Assembly: GCF_017377505.1 (NCBI RefSeq) | Contig: NZ_JAFREN010000011.1 | Location: forward strand, 1 to 64,000 | Length of the DNA stretch: 64,000 nucleotides | Direction of reading: 5' to 3' | Source of the DNA: Enterococcus sp. DIV0212c | GTDB lineage: Bacteria > Bacillota > Bacilli > Lactobacillales > Enterococcaceae | Shown here: piece by piece, positions 40,571 through 49,475 of the stretch | How positions within the stretch are numbered: the first letter of the stretch is position 1 | Layout: each line of letters opens with the position of its first letter | The notes under the pieces: generated by a model | Databases searched by the model: none | Told to the model about the DNA's origin: nothing | What the model saw: the letters and a program-made list of their open reading frames with translations, nothing else | Position numbers and translations under genes: made by a program

Positions 40571-43123
40571 TTAATAAGCTTCTTCCACACGCCAAATCAG
40601 TGTTGTTTCATAATCACCAACCAATTTAACCGCTCCAGATGGTACATCCAAACGAAGTCCTTGTTTATCAGGTCCCCACGTTTTTGTTGAGATGTTGTAT
40701 TGACCTGAAGCTTCATGTTTTGTGCGTAACACTTCTTGAGCATCAACGGATAGTGTTTTTTTATCAGTTGCTGTTTGATAACTCAAAACACCATTTAGCA
40801 CATGATCAGGACTATTTGGAATACTTAATTCATCTTCTAGCTTGACGGAGAGTTTCCAATTATCTAGGGTTTTACGGTTATCCCAAATGATCAAAGGCTG
40901 ATCATAGGAAGGATCGGCATCTTTTGTTCCTTTCCAACTAACCTCATGGCTTCCAAAATTTATTTCTGTCGGTCCTGAATAAATGGATAATGTTCCTTGA
41001 AATGTATAGGTCACTTTCGCGCCATCTGTATTGATCTCAACAGCTGTTTCATTTGCAGGACGTCCTGAGGTTTCTAGTAAATATCGTTGGGTAAGAACGG
41101 CTGCAATTGCATCTTTCACTTCTTTTTCTTTCGTTAAGTCGACTTTTTCACCGATCGTTTTTTCTTTTACAATCGCGTCATACAGTTTTCCACCTGATTC
41201 ATCTACAAATTGAACTGTCAAATTAGCCTTTGCTTTTTTATAATAGAAGTAGACATCTTGCCCTGTTTCCTGAACTGTGCCTGATGCATTTCCTTCCGTT
41301 CGATCATAGAGATAATCAGCGATAGAAATTGGCTTTTCATTATATAGTGTTCCAACTTTTTGATTTAGAATTTTTTGTGTTGCTAAATCCGCTTTATTTT
41401 CATCGACATAATGGATCGTTACTGTTCCTTTTAATAAGGGAATGTTTGCGATTACTGCGTTTGATGAAGACACCACTTCATTTTCTGAAGAAAGATAATC
41501 AAACGTAGACTTCAATTGAACATCATTTTCGTTCCCTGTAACTGTTGCTTCCAAGCTTAGTTCATACGGAATATCTGCACGTGAGAATGATAGATTGGAA
41601 ATGATCACCTGATTATCCACAATTTGAATCGATGCTTCCGGTATTTTTACGCCGTCTAATGCCAAAGAATTTGTCTTATAGGTCAATCCTTCAGCTAAAT
41701 TTACCCTCATTTTTGTTCCATCTGTACTCATAATGCTATTACCATCAAAAATAATCGTATCTTTCAGTTTTAACGTATCCCTTTTTTTAGCAGCGACTGT
41801 CTCTTGTGAGGGACTATTTTGGGTAAGATTTTCTATCTGCGCTGTTTGTTCAATATCTCCTGGTAATTGGGTAATCGCTATGGCATTTTCTTCATAAGAA
41901 CCACCCGTCGATCCAGTAAATCCCCAATACACTTCTGTTCCACCAAATTTTGCATTCAAATCGGTAATCTTGTAAGAATCTGAACCCACTCCAGAAAGTG
42001 TATACGACAATGTTTGCGTTGCAGAATCCCATAATACGTCTAGTGTTCTCCATGTATCATTGGATAAATATTCTGGTGATAATATCCAACTATGATGCTG
42101 ACCGGTGTAACTATTATTTTGCAGGCCAGGAGTGACAAAGGCCACATGTCCTTTTTTACCATTCTGACCAACTTCTCGATCCATACGATTGCTTGATCCA
42201 TTGTTAAAATACGTATCAAACTCAATCGACAAGCCTCTTTGAACATAGGGGTTCCCAGAACGACCACCATAATAGGCACCCAGACCCATACCAGAAGAAC
42301 CAATAACCGATGTAGGTGATGTTGCCATTCTAGGATCATTCTGTAAGGTAAACGTAATACCGTCACCTGCTTTTGCTCCTTGATCCCCTAAGTACAAATA
42401 GGATTTCAAGTGAAAGTCTTTTTTTAAATTTAATTTTCGTTGTGACCAGATCGCTCCAATTTGGCTACCTGTATTTTTCGTAACTCTTAGAACTTTTCCA
42501 TTATTGATTAATTCCGGCCCCGTTCCAATCGGTGCTCGAAAAATATCCAGTAATGGTAAACTATCCACAGGAGGCGTAGTTGCATCCCTTGTCAATGCTC
42601 TAGGTTGTTTCAGTGGCGCTTCATTTTGTGCGTCAGGTTCTGCCGATTGTTCCCCTGTTGGTACATCACCAAAATCAATGTTCTTTTCAACTAAACTTTC
42701 TTGCGTATTTCCTAGCAAGCTAATCTTCGCTTGCTTAGCAGTTAGTTCCTTTTTTACGTTAAAAGATAAAATAAGTGGTTTCGTGCCATTTTCAATGAAT
42801 AACTTTTTACTATTTGAGGTTTCTGTTTCCTCCAGCCTAACTTTTTCATCAAAAGCTGAATCAACTCCGCTATTCACTGTTTTTGAGTCGATTTCTTGGA
42901 TTCCTTCTGTTTGTAGTGTTAAATTTTGCTTTCTCGTGTTCTCGATCGTTAAAACAACCGTGGCTTGATTTAAATCAGCTTTATTAAAGGACTCAATTTT
43001 GACTTGATCATTTGGCTGGTCCGCTGCTTTGATTGGAGAAAATGACTGCATCATGAACAAAAAACTAATTACCGAAAGACACACGCCTATCCAAACAAAG
43101 ACTGCTATTCTTCTTTTTTTCAT
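40571..43123 (-). CDS. Large surface protein with L-type lectin-like and WxL domains
   Basis: This secreted protein has 850 aa. The start is ATG at 43123, with AAAGGGG nine to ten bases upstream; the in-frame start at 43177 overlaps the regulator gene. A signal peptide spans about 1-35. A bacterial legume-lectin-like domain lies at about 190-430 (IGAIWSQRKLNLKKDF, GDGITFTLQND, LSIEFDTYFN, VYWGFTGSTGG). Isopeptide-like and MucBP-like strands cover about 440-690 (VTIHYVDENKADL, LTVQFVDESGG). The C-terminal WxL domain (about 700-850) has NWKLSVKLEDEL and TLIWRVEEAY. It is the first structural gene after the regulator. Confidence 0.88.
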   Translation of the reverse strand: MKKRRIAVFVWIGVCLSVISFLFMMQSFSPIKAADQPNDQVKIESFNKADLNQATVVLTIENTRKQNLTLQTEGIQEIDSKTVNSGVDSAFDEKVRLEETETSNSKKLFIENGTKPLILSFNVKKELTAKQAKISLLGNTQESLVEKNIDFGDVPTGEQSAEPDAQNEAPLKQPRALTRDATTPPVDSLPLLDIFRAPIGTGPELINNGKVLRVTKNTGSQIGAIWSQRKLNLKKDFHLKSYLYLGDQGAKAGDGITFTLQNDPRMATSPTSVIGSSGMGLGAYYGGRSGNPYVQRGLSIEFDTYFNNGSSNRMDREVGQNGKKGHVAFVTPGLQNNSYTGQHHSWILSPEYLSNDTWRTLDVLWDSATQTLSYTLSGVGSDSYKITDLNAKFGGTEVYWGFTGSTGGSYEENAIAITQLPGDIEQTAQIENLTQNSPSQETVAAKKRDTLKLKDTIIFDGNSIMSTDGTKMRVNLAEGLTYKTNSLALDGVKIPEASIQIVDNQVIISNLSFSRADIPYELSLEATVTGNENDVQLKSTFDYLSSENEVVSSSNAVIANIPLLKGTVTIHYVDENKADLATQKILNQKVGTLYNEKPISIADYLYDRTEGNASGTVQETGQDVYFYYKKAKANLTVQFVDESGGKLYDAIVKEKTIGEKVDLTKEKEVKDAIAAVLTQRYLLETSGRPANETAVEINTDGAKVTYTFQGTLSIYSGPTEINFGSHEVSWKGTKDADPSYDQPLIIWDNRKTLDNWKLSVKLEDELSIPNSPDHVLNGVLSYQTATDKKTLSVDAQEVLRTKHEASGQYNISTKTWGPDKQGLRLDVPSGAVKLVGDYETTLIWRVEEAY

Positions 43124-43166
43124 TTTTAGTTGTCCCCTTTCAAAAAATGAAGTTAAGCATTTTATG

Positions 43167-43847
43167 TTACAATTCACATAGTAGATAGCCTCTTGATCTC
43201 ACTGTTTTTATATAAACAGGATTTGAAGCGTCTTCTTCTATTTTTCCTCTAATATGAAACATAACATTGGCAATTCTGTATTTTTCATCTGTGTATTTTT
43301 GATGCCAGACTGCTTGGTAAATCTCTTCATACGTTACTGTGTTGCCCAAGTTATCTACAAGAACTTGTAATGCTCTATATTCTAAATTTGTTAACGGCGC
43401 TGTTGGTTTCCCATCAATTTTCATTACTTGGTTTCTATTATCCAAAGTAATTGCAGTTGATTCTTCTTCTATTACTATCTCCTGTTGCTTTATCATTCTT
43501 TTTTTCAACGCATTTATTGTCGTTAATCGAATGATATCTATAGATTGCTCATCATCAAAAATCCCATCCGCACCTAGTTGGAGAAAAACGACTTTGCTTA
43601 TATTGTTCATATTTTGTGCAATGATCCAAATAAATACATTGGATCGTTCCCTTATTTTTAAAATCATTTCACTAGCAGCACAAATCGTGTCGTCGTTTTC
43701 ACTAAAAATAATGACGCCATCCATCTTTTCTAACTGTGGCTCTGTAATCTTTTGATCAATTTCTTCTACCGAACATTCCTTTTCGATTGAATGTATGTAT
43801 TTTTCTTCCTTAACTTCTGACAATTTTACATAACCTATGTGGTACAT
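43167..43847 (-). CDS. OmpR/PhoB-type winged-helix regulator, atypical receiver
   Basis: This 226-aa regulator has an N-terminal region (about 1-115) with a receiver-like alternation but without a convincing phospho-acceptor Asp pocket. The C-terminal winged helix (about 125-226) carries the OmpR-family pattern LTNLEYRALQVLVDN, VTYEEIYQAVW and VYIKTVRSRGYLL. No histidine kinase gene adjoins it. GAGGAGG gives a strong ribosome site. The large WxL gene starts only 43 bp after its stop, so the regulator and the WxL operon are probably one transcript. Its upstream region ends at the invertible segment described at 43975. Confidence 0.85.
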   Translation of the reverse strand: MYHIGYVKLSEVKEEKYIHSIEKECSVEEIDQKITEPQLEKMDGVIIFSENDDTICAASEMILKIRERSNVFIWIIAQNMNNISKVVFLQLGADGIFDDEQSIDIIRLTTINALKKRMIKQQEIVIEEESTAITLDNRNQVMKIDGKPTAPLTNLEYRALQVLVDNLGNTVTYEEIYQAVWHQKYTDEKYRIANVMFHIRGKIEEDASNPVYIKTVRSRGYLLCEL

Positions 43848-43974
43848 ATTTGTTCCTCCTCTTCCAATTACTCTTGTTTTTTACTCTATATTTATCCTTA
43901 TCCTTTCTTACTATTGGTTTTTTACCCAAAATATATTTTTGTGCTATACAAAACTTACAATCTATTTCCTTTAT

Positions 43975-43993
43975 CTTTATTGTTTGACAATAG
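43975..43993. repeat. Left inverted repeat flanking the recombinase gene (candidate crossover site)
   Basis: TCTTTATTGTTTGACAATA is exactly complementary to 45491-45509. Its core TATTGT-TTG-ACAATA is itself a dyad. Inward of it, the next 19 bases share 13 positions with the equivalent bases of the right copy (AGAA, G and TAAATAG conserved), so the two sites match at 32 of 38 positions in inverted orientation. Confidence 0.88.
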
Positions 43994-44071
43994 AGAACGT
44001 TCTTTAAATAGCTTGATAATACTGACTTTATCTTTCTTTTGACGATTTTCCTGACGGCTCTTACAATAAAA

Positions 44072-44098
44072 AAAATCGTGGGTATCATCCCACGATTT
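44072..44098 (-). terminator. Terminator of the recombinase gene
   Basis: The stem AAATCGTGGG/CCCACGATTT has a six- to seven-base loop and is followed by eight T on the minus strand. It overlaps the last codons of the recombinase and blocks read-through toward the regulator at 43847. Confidence 0.88.
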
Positions 44099-45245
44099 GT
44101 TCTAGTTTTTGAATTTCATTGAATTTTTGTGAAGAAGAAGAAAGCAGGCAATCAACTGCTGAAATAGCTGCTCGTCTATTTTCTAACATAGAATCTGTAT
44201 ATGTATCCAATGTCATTTTCACTGAAGTATGTCCTAGCAACCGACTTAAACTTGTAATATCCGCACCATTCTCCAAGCAACGAGTAGCAAACGTATGGCG
44301 TAATGCATGGAAATGAATGTTCTCTAATCCAGCGATACAAAGTAGCCGTTTAAAACGATAATTGATTAGTCTTGGCTCAATTACTCTTCCCTTATCAGCA
44401 ATAACATATTCACAATTTATTTCTTTTTTCTTTTCTAATAAATATTTTTTTAAATTTTGTGAGAGTGGAATAATTCTTCTGGAGCTTTCTGTTTTTGGTG
44501 ATCCTTCGATAAGCTGAGTTTTCGTTTTATCACCCGTTGATTTACTAATCCTATAGACCGTTCGTTGAACATGGATAGTTTCTTGATCAAAGTCAATATC
44601 ACTCCACTTTAACCCACTGATTTCACCAATTCTCATCCCAGAATACAAAGCCAAAATTATCGGTGAGCACGTTTTTGTTTGAAATGCGACCAACTCCAAT
44701 TTCCGTTGTTCTTTCATTGTTAAAGCTTGTACAGTCTTTATTTTTGTTTTTGGTAAGGTGCTCCCTATACAAGGATTTTGATTAATATAGCCTTTTTTCT
44801 CTGCTTCCCGTAAACATACTTTCAAAATATGGAAAATATTCCTTATGTACCCAGATGATAATTGTAATTTTTCCAAATATTCAATGAATTCTTGAACGTC
44901 AGCCACATTTATTTTAGTTAGTCTTTTTTTATTAAAATACAATAATAGATAATTGTTGATCACACCTGAATAAACAGAAAAAGTGGTTTCTTTAACCATT
45001 TTTTTCAAATATTTTTCTCTCCAAAGCAATACCCAATCTGAAAAATCACCATAATAAATATTTTGAACATTTTCTTTTCCAGCATATTTTGCTTTTAATA
45101 TCACTAGCCGCTCTTTAACTTCAGCATATTTTTTTCCATAAACATAGCCGTATTGAATTTTCCCGTCAGTATTGCGATTTTTAACATAACGCCCTTCCCA
45201 ACGTCCGTCTTTTCGTTTATAAATATTTTCTCCTTTTTTAGACAT
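44085..45245 (-). CDS. Tyrosine recombinase/integrase (Int family)
   Basis: This site-specific recombinase has 386 aa. An N-terminal arm/AP2-like DNA-binding segment (IYKRKDGRWEGRYVK, about 7-21) is followed by a SAM-like core-binding domain (about 70-165) and a catalytic domain. The catalytic Arg is in SGMRIGEISGLKW (about 210-222), the His/Arg pair in HALRHTFATRC (about 315-325), the second His in LLGHTSVKMTLDTY (about 338-351) and Tyr at the end of that stretch. The start is ATG at 45245, because GGAGG lies eight bases upstream; the frame to 45344 is not supported. Inverted repeats flank it at 43975 and 45491, suggesting an invertase role. Confidence 0.93.
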   Translation of the reverse strand: MSKKGENIYKRKDGRWEGRYVKNRNTDGKIQYGYVYGKKYAEVKERLVILKAKYAGKENVQNIYYGDFSDWVLLWREKYLKKMVKETTFSVYSGVINNYLLLYFNKKRLTKINVADVQEFIEYLEKLQLSSGYIRNIFHILKVCLREAEKKGYINQNPCIGSTLPKTKIKTVQALTMKEQRKLELVAFQTKTCSPIILALYSGMRIGEISGLKWSDIDFDQETIHVQRTVYRISKSTGDKTKTQLIEGSPKTESSRRIIPLSQNLKKYLLEKKKEINCEYVIADKGRVIEPRLINYRFKRLLCIAGLENIHFHALRHTFATRCLENGADITSLSRLLGHTSVKMTLDTYTDSMLENRRAAISAVDCLLSSSSQKFNEIQKLEQIVG

Positions 45246-45415
45246 AATGATTTCCTCCATATTTTTTGACGGTGTTTTTGACGGCTTATGCTCATACCCC
45301 TTCATAAAGCCTGTCCTGTCAATGATTTTCCCTATAAATGACAAAAAAAAGTGTTAATAGTTTTCTATTTTTTTCATCTTTTCGAAAAAATTGAAATAAT
45401 AATTTTAACATCCCA

Positions 45416-45444
45416 TTGACTTACTTGCGTTTTAACCTTAGAAT
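45416..45444 (+). promoter_or_regulatory. Outward-facing sigma-A promoter inside the invertible segment
   Basis: TTGACT and TAGAAT are separated by exactly 17 bp; each hexamer matches consensus at five of six bases. It points away from the recombinase, toward the right inverted repeat 47 bp beyond. In this orientation no gene follows on the plus strand. Predicted transcription starts at about 45451. Confidence 0.75.
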
Positions 45445-45490
45445 CATAGTTGTAATAGAATAAATTATTTTCTATTTATATTCCATTCTA

Positions 45491-45509
45491 TATTGTCAAA
45501 CAATAAAGA
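45491..45509. repeat. Right inverted repeat flanking the recombinase gene (candidate crossover site)
   Basis: TATTGTCAAACAATAAAGA is the exact reverse complement of 43975-43993. It lies 246 bp upstream of the recombinase start codon. Confidence 0.88.
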
Positions 45510-45634
45510 AATTTTTCAGAAATATTATAAATTTTTTATCTTTGAAATTGATTTTTTACCTTGTGTATTTATTTTAACCTATATAGATGACAATACTATT
45601 TGTTTCTAAAATTTTTTTTGAATAAGAAACAGCC

Positions 45635-45667
45635 GGCAGAACAAAAAAATATTTTGTTCTGCCTTTT
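45635..45667 (+). terminator. Terminator downstream of the outward promoter
   Basis: The perfect 12-bp stem GGCAGAACAAAA/TTTTGTTCTGCC is followed by TTTT on the plus strand. It would end a transcript from the 45416 promoter after about 215 nt. Confidence 0.6.
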
Positions 45668-45755
45668 ACGTTCTTTCCCTATATATTTCTACTTAGCTTC
45701 GTTCCTAGCACTCCCTATTTTCAGATGCTTATTCAGGAATATAAATAACAAAAAA

Positions 45756-45796
45756 GAGTGTGAAGCAAAACTAAAAATCAGTTTTGCTTCACACTC
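45756..45796 (-). terminator. Terminator of the second oligopeptide-binding gene; covarying hairpin
   Basis: This perfect hairpin of 41 nt has stem GAGTGTGAAGC/GCTTCACACTC and is followed by six T on the minus strand. Its interior is identical to that of the hairpin at 2885-2925, but the stem bases differ with pairing kept. Confidence 0.85.
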
Positions 45797-45817
45797 TAAA
45801 TTCTACTTATTTTTAAA

Positions 45818-47470
45818 TTAATCTTCAATATACGCCCATTTAAAGTCATATTTCGCACCAGTTGAATGGTACACAACATCTTTAACTTTATCAGAACGCA
45901 GGTGTGCTTCAGCTTTTTGATACAACGGAATAACGCCCATATCATCCATGATTATTTTTTCAGCATCTAGCATATCTTTCCAACGAGCTTCTGGATTGTT
46001 TGCGTTAGTTGTTGCAGCACTTTCTACTAATTTATCATATTCAGGATTTGAATAGTGTCCTCTATTATATGAATTGCCTGTTGTAAATAAATCTAAGAAA
46101 CTACTTGGATCAGCATAGTCTGCTCCCCATGCACTAACAGCGATTTGGAAATCACCTTTGTTAGAGCGATCCAAACGAACAGAAAATGGTACTGGACTAA
46201 CGGATACTTTTAATCCATCTAATGTTTCAGATAATGAACCTTGAAGATATTCAGCCATTTTCTTGGCATTGTCAGTATCATCAATCAATAAATCAACGGA
46301 TAATGAAGAAACGCCTAATTCGTCTTTCGCTTTTTTCCATGATTCTTTCGCTTTATCAACATCATAAACAACTTCGTTCCCTGATTCTTTAGCAAAATCT
46401 TCATCTGTTTTCGGATCAGCCGCTAAACCTTCTGGAACTAAACCAGTTGGAACAGCTGAACCATTTGCTAGAATTTGTTCAACTAAAGCTTTACGATCGA
46501 TTGCGTAAGATATTGCTTTACGTAAGTTTGCATTGCGATAAGGTGAATTTTCTTCTCTTTGATTTGGTTCAAGATAGAAAGTTGATGCACCTTTTAAGAC
46601 AATGTAGTTTGGTTCATTTTTCATTTGTTGTGCTAATTCACCAGATAATGGCACTTCATCCGCTTGTCCATCTTGGAATAGATTCAATGAAGTTGGTGCT
46701 TCTTTTACAACATCGATGGCAACTTTATCTAATTTTACCGTATCTTTATCCCAGTATTTGTCATTTTTTGTATAAGACCAACTTGTATCAGTTCCTGGTC
46801 CATCAAAATCAGTTAATGTGAATGGGCCATTATAAACTGCCTTATCACTTGCTGTTGTGTAATCTTTGCCATATTTTTCAGCAATATCTTGTCTTTGCGG
46901 TAAAAATGACGGAAAGGCTAGTAAGTAATCAAAATATGGTGTTGCTTTTTCTAACGTGATTTCTAATTCATAATCACCAATGGCTTTGATGCCAAGTTCT
47001 TCTTTTTTCATTTCGCCTTTAGCAATCTTTTCAGCATTTTTTACAGAGTTAAACATGTATGCATACTCTGATCCAGTTGCTGGATCAACAGTTCTCTGCC
47101 AACCATAAACAAAATCCGCAGCTGTTACTGATTTGTCATCTGTCCATTTAGCGTCTTCTCTTAATTTGATCTTGTACGTTAAACCATCTTCACTGACTGT
47201 AGCCATTTCTGCTGCTCCAGCAGGTTGAGGTTTGCTATCTTTATCTAGACGATAAATTCCTTCATATACATTGTTCAATGCAACAAAACTTACTTCATCA
47301 GTCGCAAGTGAAGGATCTGCACTTGGCATTTCTTGTTTTTCAATGAATCTAAATACTTTTTCATCACTGCCAGTTCCACTATCAGCATTTTTAGAATTTC
47401 CACCGCAAGCAACTAGGGCAATACTTGATACAGTGACCAATCCTAGTAAGGCAATTTTCTTTAATTTCAT
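45818..47470 (-). CDS. Oligopeptide ABC transporter substrate-binding lipoprotein (OppA family), second copy
   Basis: This extracellular peptide-binding lipoprotein has 550 aa and the lipobox IALVAC at about residues 17-22. It is very similar to the protein at 8340-10010 over the whole length; the segments NGPFTLTDFDGPGTDT and ADPSSF.DLF are shared. The strongest differences lie between about 300 and 420. No permease genes adjoin it. It begins after the recombinase segment and ends at its own terminator. Confidence 0.93.
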   Translation of the reverse strand: MKLKKIALLGLVTVSSIALVACGGNSKNADSGTGSDEKVFRFIEKQEMPSADPSLATDEVSFVALNNVYEGIYRLDKDSKPQPAGAAEMATVSEDGLTYKIKLREDAKWTDDKSVTAADFVYGWQRTVDPATGSEYAYMFNSVKNAEKIAKGEMKKEELGIKAIGDYELEITLEKATPYFDYLLAFPSFLPQRQDIAEKYGKDYTTASDKAVYNGPFTLTDFDGPGTDTSWSYTKNDKYWDKDTVKLDKVAIDVVKEAPTSLNLFQDGQADEVPLSGELAQQMKNEPNYIVLKGASTFYLEPNQREENSPYRNANLRKAISYAIDRKALVEQILANGSAVPTGLVPEGLAADPKTDEDFAKESGNEVVYDVDKAKESWKKAKDELGVSSLSVDLLIDDTDNAKKMAEYLQGSLSETLDGLKVSVSPVPFSVRLDRSNKGDFQIAVSAWGADYADPSSFLDLFTTGNSYNRGHYSNPEYDKLVESAATTNANNPEARWKDMLDAEKIIMDDMGVIPLYQKAEAHLRSDKVKDVVYHSTGAKYDFKWAYIED

Positions 47471-47594
47471 CTAAAAAACCCCCATTTTAATAAATTCTAT
47501 AACGAATATAACAAAGTTATGAGTTGGGCGAAATTAAAATACTACAAGCAGTTTAGTAAAAATATTCTGAATTTTTTCTAATTTTAAATAAAAA

Positions 47595-47627
47595 AAAGAA
47601 GCAAGCCTTTAACAGGCTCGCTTCTTT
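47595..47627 (-). terminator. Terminator of rny
   Basis: AAAGAAGC-A-AGCCT pairs with AGGCT-C-GCTTCTTT and is followed by a T-run on the minus strand. Confidence 0.8.
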
Positions 47628-47642
47628 CAAAGTTATTTGTGT

Positions 47643-49208
47643 TTATTTCGCATAATCTACTGCGCGTGTTTCCCGAATAACTGTCACTTTGATGTGACCT
47701 GGGTAATCTAAGTCGTCTTCGATCTTCTTGCGAATATCTCTAACTAAACGAACAGCTTCTAAATCTGTGATTTCATCTGGTTTAACCATTACGCGAACTT
47801 CTCGTCCAGCTTGTACGGCGAAACTAGATTCAACTCCTTCAAATCCATTAGAAATATTTTCTAAGTTTTCTAAGCGTCGAATGTAATTTTCCATTGACTC
47901 GCTACGGGCGCCTGGTCTAGCAGCTGATAAAGCATCTGCTGCAGCAACCAATACTGAAATAACAGAAGTTGCTTCTACATCACCATGATGGGATGCAATG
48001 GCATTGATAACTGTTGAATTTTCTTTGTATTTAGCAGCTAATTCTGCACCGATCTCAACGTGAGAGCCTTCGATTTCATGATCTAACGCTTTACCAATAT
48101 CATGTAATAAACCGGCACGTTTTGCTAATTGAATATCTTCGCCAATTTCTGCGGCTAAGACACCAGTTAATTTAGCTACTTCGATTGAGTGATTCAGTAC
48201 ATTTTGACCATAACTTGTACGGAAACGTAAACGACCTAAAATCTTGATCAAATCTGGATGTAATGTGTGAGCGCCCACTTCAAAGGCAGCTTGTTCACCG
48301 TATTCACGGATACGTTCATCCATTTCTTTACGAGACTTTTCAACCATTTCTTCAATACGAGCTGGGTGAATACGACCATCTTGAATCAATTTTTCAAGGG
48401 TCATTCGAGCAATTTCTCTACGAATTGGATCAAATCCTGAAAGAACTACAGCTTCTGGCGTATCATCAATAATCAAATCAATTCCTGTTAAGGTCTCTAA
48501 TGTACGAATGTTACGTCCTTCACGGCCGATGATTCTTCCTTTCATCTCATCGTTTGGTAAACTAACAACAGAGACAGTTGTTTCAGAAACTGAATCAGCT
48601 GCACATCGTTGAATCGCTAGAGAAAGTAAGTTTTTGGCTTTACGATCTGATTCTTCTTTGGCACGTTGCTCAGATTCTTTGACCATTACTGTCAACTCGT
48701 GACTTAATTCTTCTTCTGTTGATTTCATAATGATATCTTTTGCTTCGTCTTTAGATAGTGAAGCAATACGTTCTATTTCTTGGTGTTGCTTTTCAACTAG
48801 TTCTTCTACATCTTTTTCTCGCTCATCAATTAATTGCTGTCTAGCACCAAGTTTCTCTTCTTTTTCTTCCAGTGAGTTTTCACGTTTTTCAAGAGAATCA
48901 TCCTTACGATCTAACGTTTGTTCTCTTTGTAATAAACGATTTTCTTGAGATTTAAGTTCTACTTTGCTTTCTTTCAACTCACTTTCAATTTCTGACCGAT
49001 ACTTCTGGTTTTCTTCCATAGCTTTTAATAAAGCTTCTTTTTTCAGAGTCTCTGCTTCTTTATTAGCACTTTCAATTATGCCTTCTGCAGAGGACTTTGC
49101 ACCATCTATAGCCTTTTCATGACGTGATTTTGCAACGACTAACCCTAAACCAAGACCGACAATTACACCGATGATAGCGAGGAGAATTTCTAAACCCATT
49201 GTTTCCAC
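47643..49208 (-). CDS. rny: Ribonuclease Y
   Basis: RNase Y is the membrane-tethered endoribonuclease that starts decay and processing of many Firmicutes mRNAs. This copy has 521 aa. An N-terminal transmembrane helix lies at about 5-24, and a long Glu/Lys coiled coil at about 30-190. The KH domain holds [15 protein letters not shown] (about 215-229). The HD domain holds [12 protein letters not shown] (about 358-369) and ASHHGD (about 398-403). The window also carries ricA, whose Bacillus homologue assists RNase Y. Confidence 0.97.
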   Translation of the reverse strand: METMGLEILLAIIGVIVGLGLGLVVAKSRHEKAIDGAKSSAEGIIESANKEAETLKKEALLKAMEENQKYRSEIESELKESKVELKSQENRLLQREQTLDRKDDSLEKRENSLEEKEEKLGARQQLIDEREKDVEELVEKQHQEIERIASLSKDEAKDIIMKSTEEELSHELTVMVKESEQRAKEESDRKAKNLLSLAIQRCAADSVSETTVSVVSLPNDEMKGRIIGREGRNIRTLETLTGIDLIIDDTPEAVVLSGFDPIRREIARMTLEKLIQDGRIHPARIEEMVEKSRKEMDERIREYGEQAAFEVGAHTLHPDLIKILGRLRFRTSYGQNVLNHSIEVAKLTGVLAAEIGEDIQLAKRAGLLHDIGKALDHEIEGSHVEIGAELAAKYKENSTVINAIASHHGDVEATSVISVLVAAADALSAARPGARSESMENYIRRLENLENISNGFEGVESSFAVQAGREVRVMVKPDEITDLEAVRLVRDIRKKIEDDLDYPGHIKVTVIRETRAVDYAK

Positions 49209-49358
49209 CTCCGTACTATCTTCAAATTTTCAATATTCATGTAGTTTTCTGATAAACTATAATCAATTATCAATATGTCTACTTGCATACATGTAAAAGT
49301 TATATACTAATATTTGTATACAACTTTATTCTAATGTTTGTACACCAGTGTGTCAACT

Positions 49359-49388
49359 TAAAAAAGCCCTTTCCCGACGAAAGAGCTC
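49359..49388 (-). terminator. Second terminator downstream of recA
   Basis: In the minus-strand RNA, AGCTCTTT pairs with AAAGGGCT (one U-G wobble), followed by six U. It lies in tandem with the stronger terminator at 49423. Confidence 0.65.
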
Positions 49389-49422
49389 TGGTGGTGAAAA
49401 GAATTTCCACTACAAAAAAAAA

Positions 49423-49463
49423 CAAACCAATAAAAAGCTTTTGAAAGCCCTTATTGGTTTGTC
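49423..49463 (-). terminator. Terminator of recA
   Basis: ACAAACCAATAA pairs perfectly with TTATTGGTTTGT, with a T9 run on the minus strand. Confidence 0.85.
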
Positions 49464-49475
49464 TCTTAATCTATA

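Larger units (their letters stand above)
43975..45509. mobile_element. Candidate invertible DNA segment encoding its own recombinase
   Basis: This 1535-bp segment is bounded by inverted repeats. It contains one gene (a tyrosine recombinase), that gene's terminator at the left end, and an outward-facing promoter at the right end. No other mobile-element gene (excisionase, relaxase, replication) is present. Inverted rather than direct site orientation predicts inversion, not excision. Inversion would place the promoter upstream of the regulator and WxL operon at 43847. Confidence 0.65.

Noticed and set aside
44085..45245. Integrase gene taken as sign of an integrated prophage or conjugative element
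   Set aside because: No excisionase, replication, relaxase, capsid or cargo genes flank it, and the flanking repeats are inverted, not direct. An invertase fits better.
45600..45821. Plus-strand 73-codon open frame downstream of the outward promoter
   Set aside because: No ribosome site. It spans two hairpin terminators and its composition follows the hairpins, so it is not a gene.
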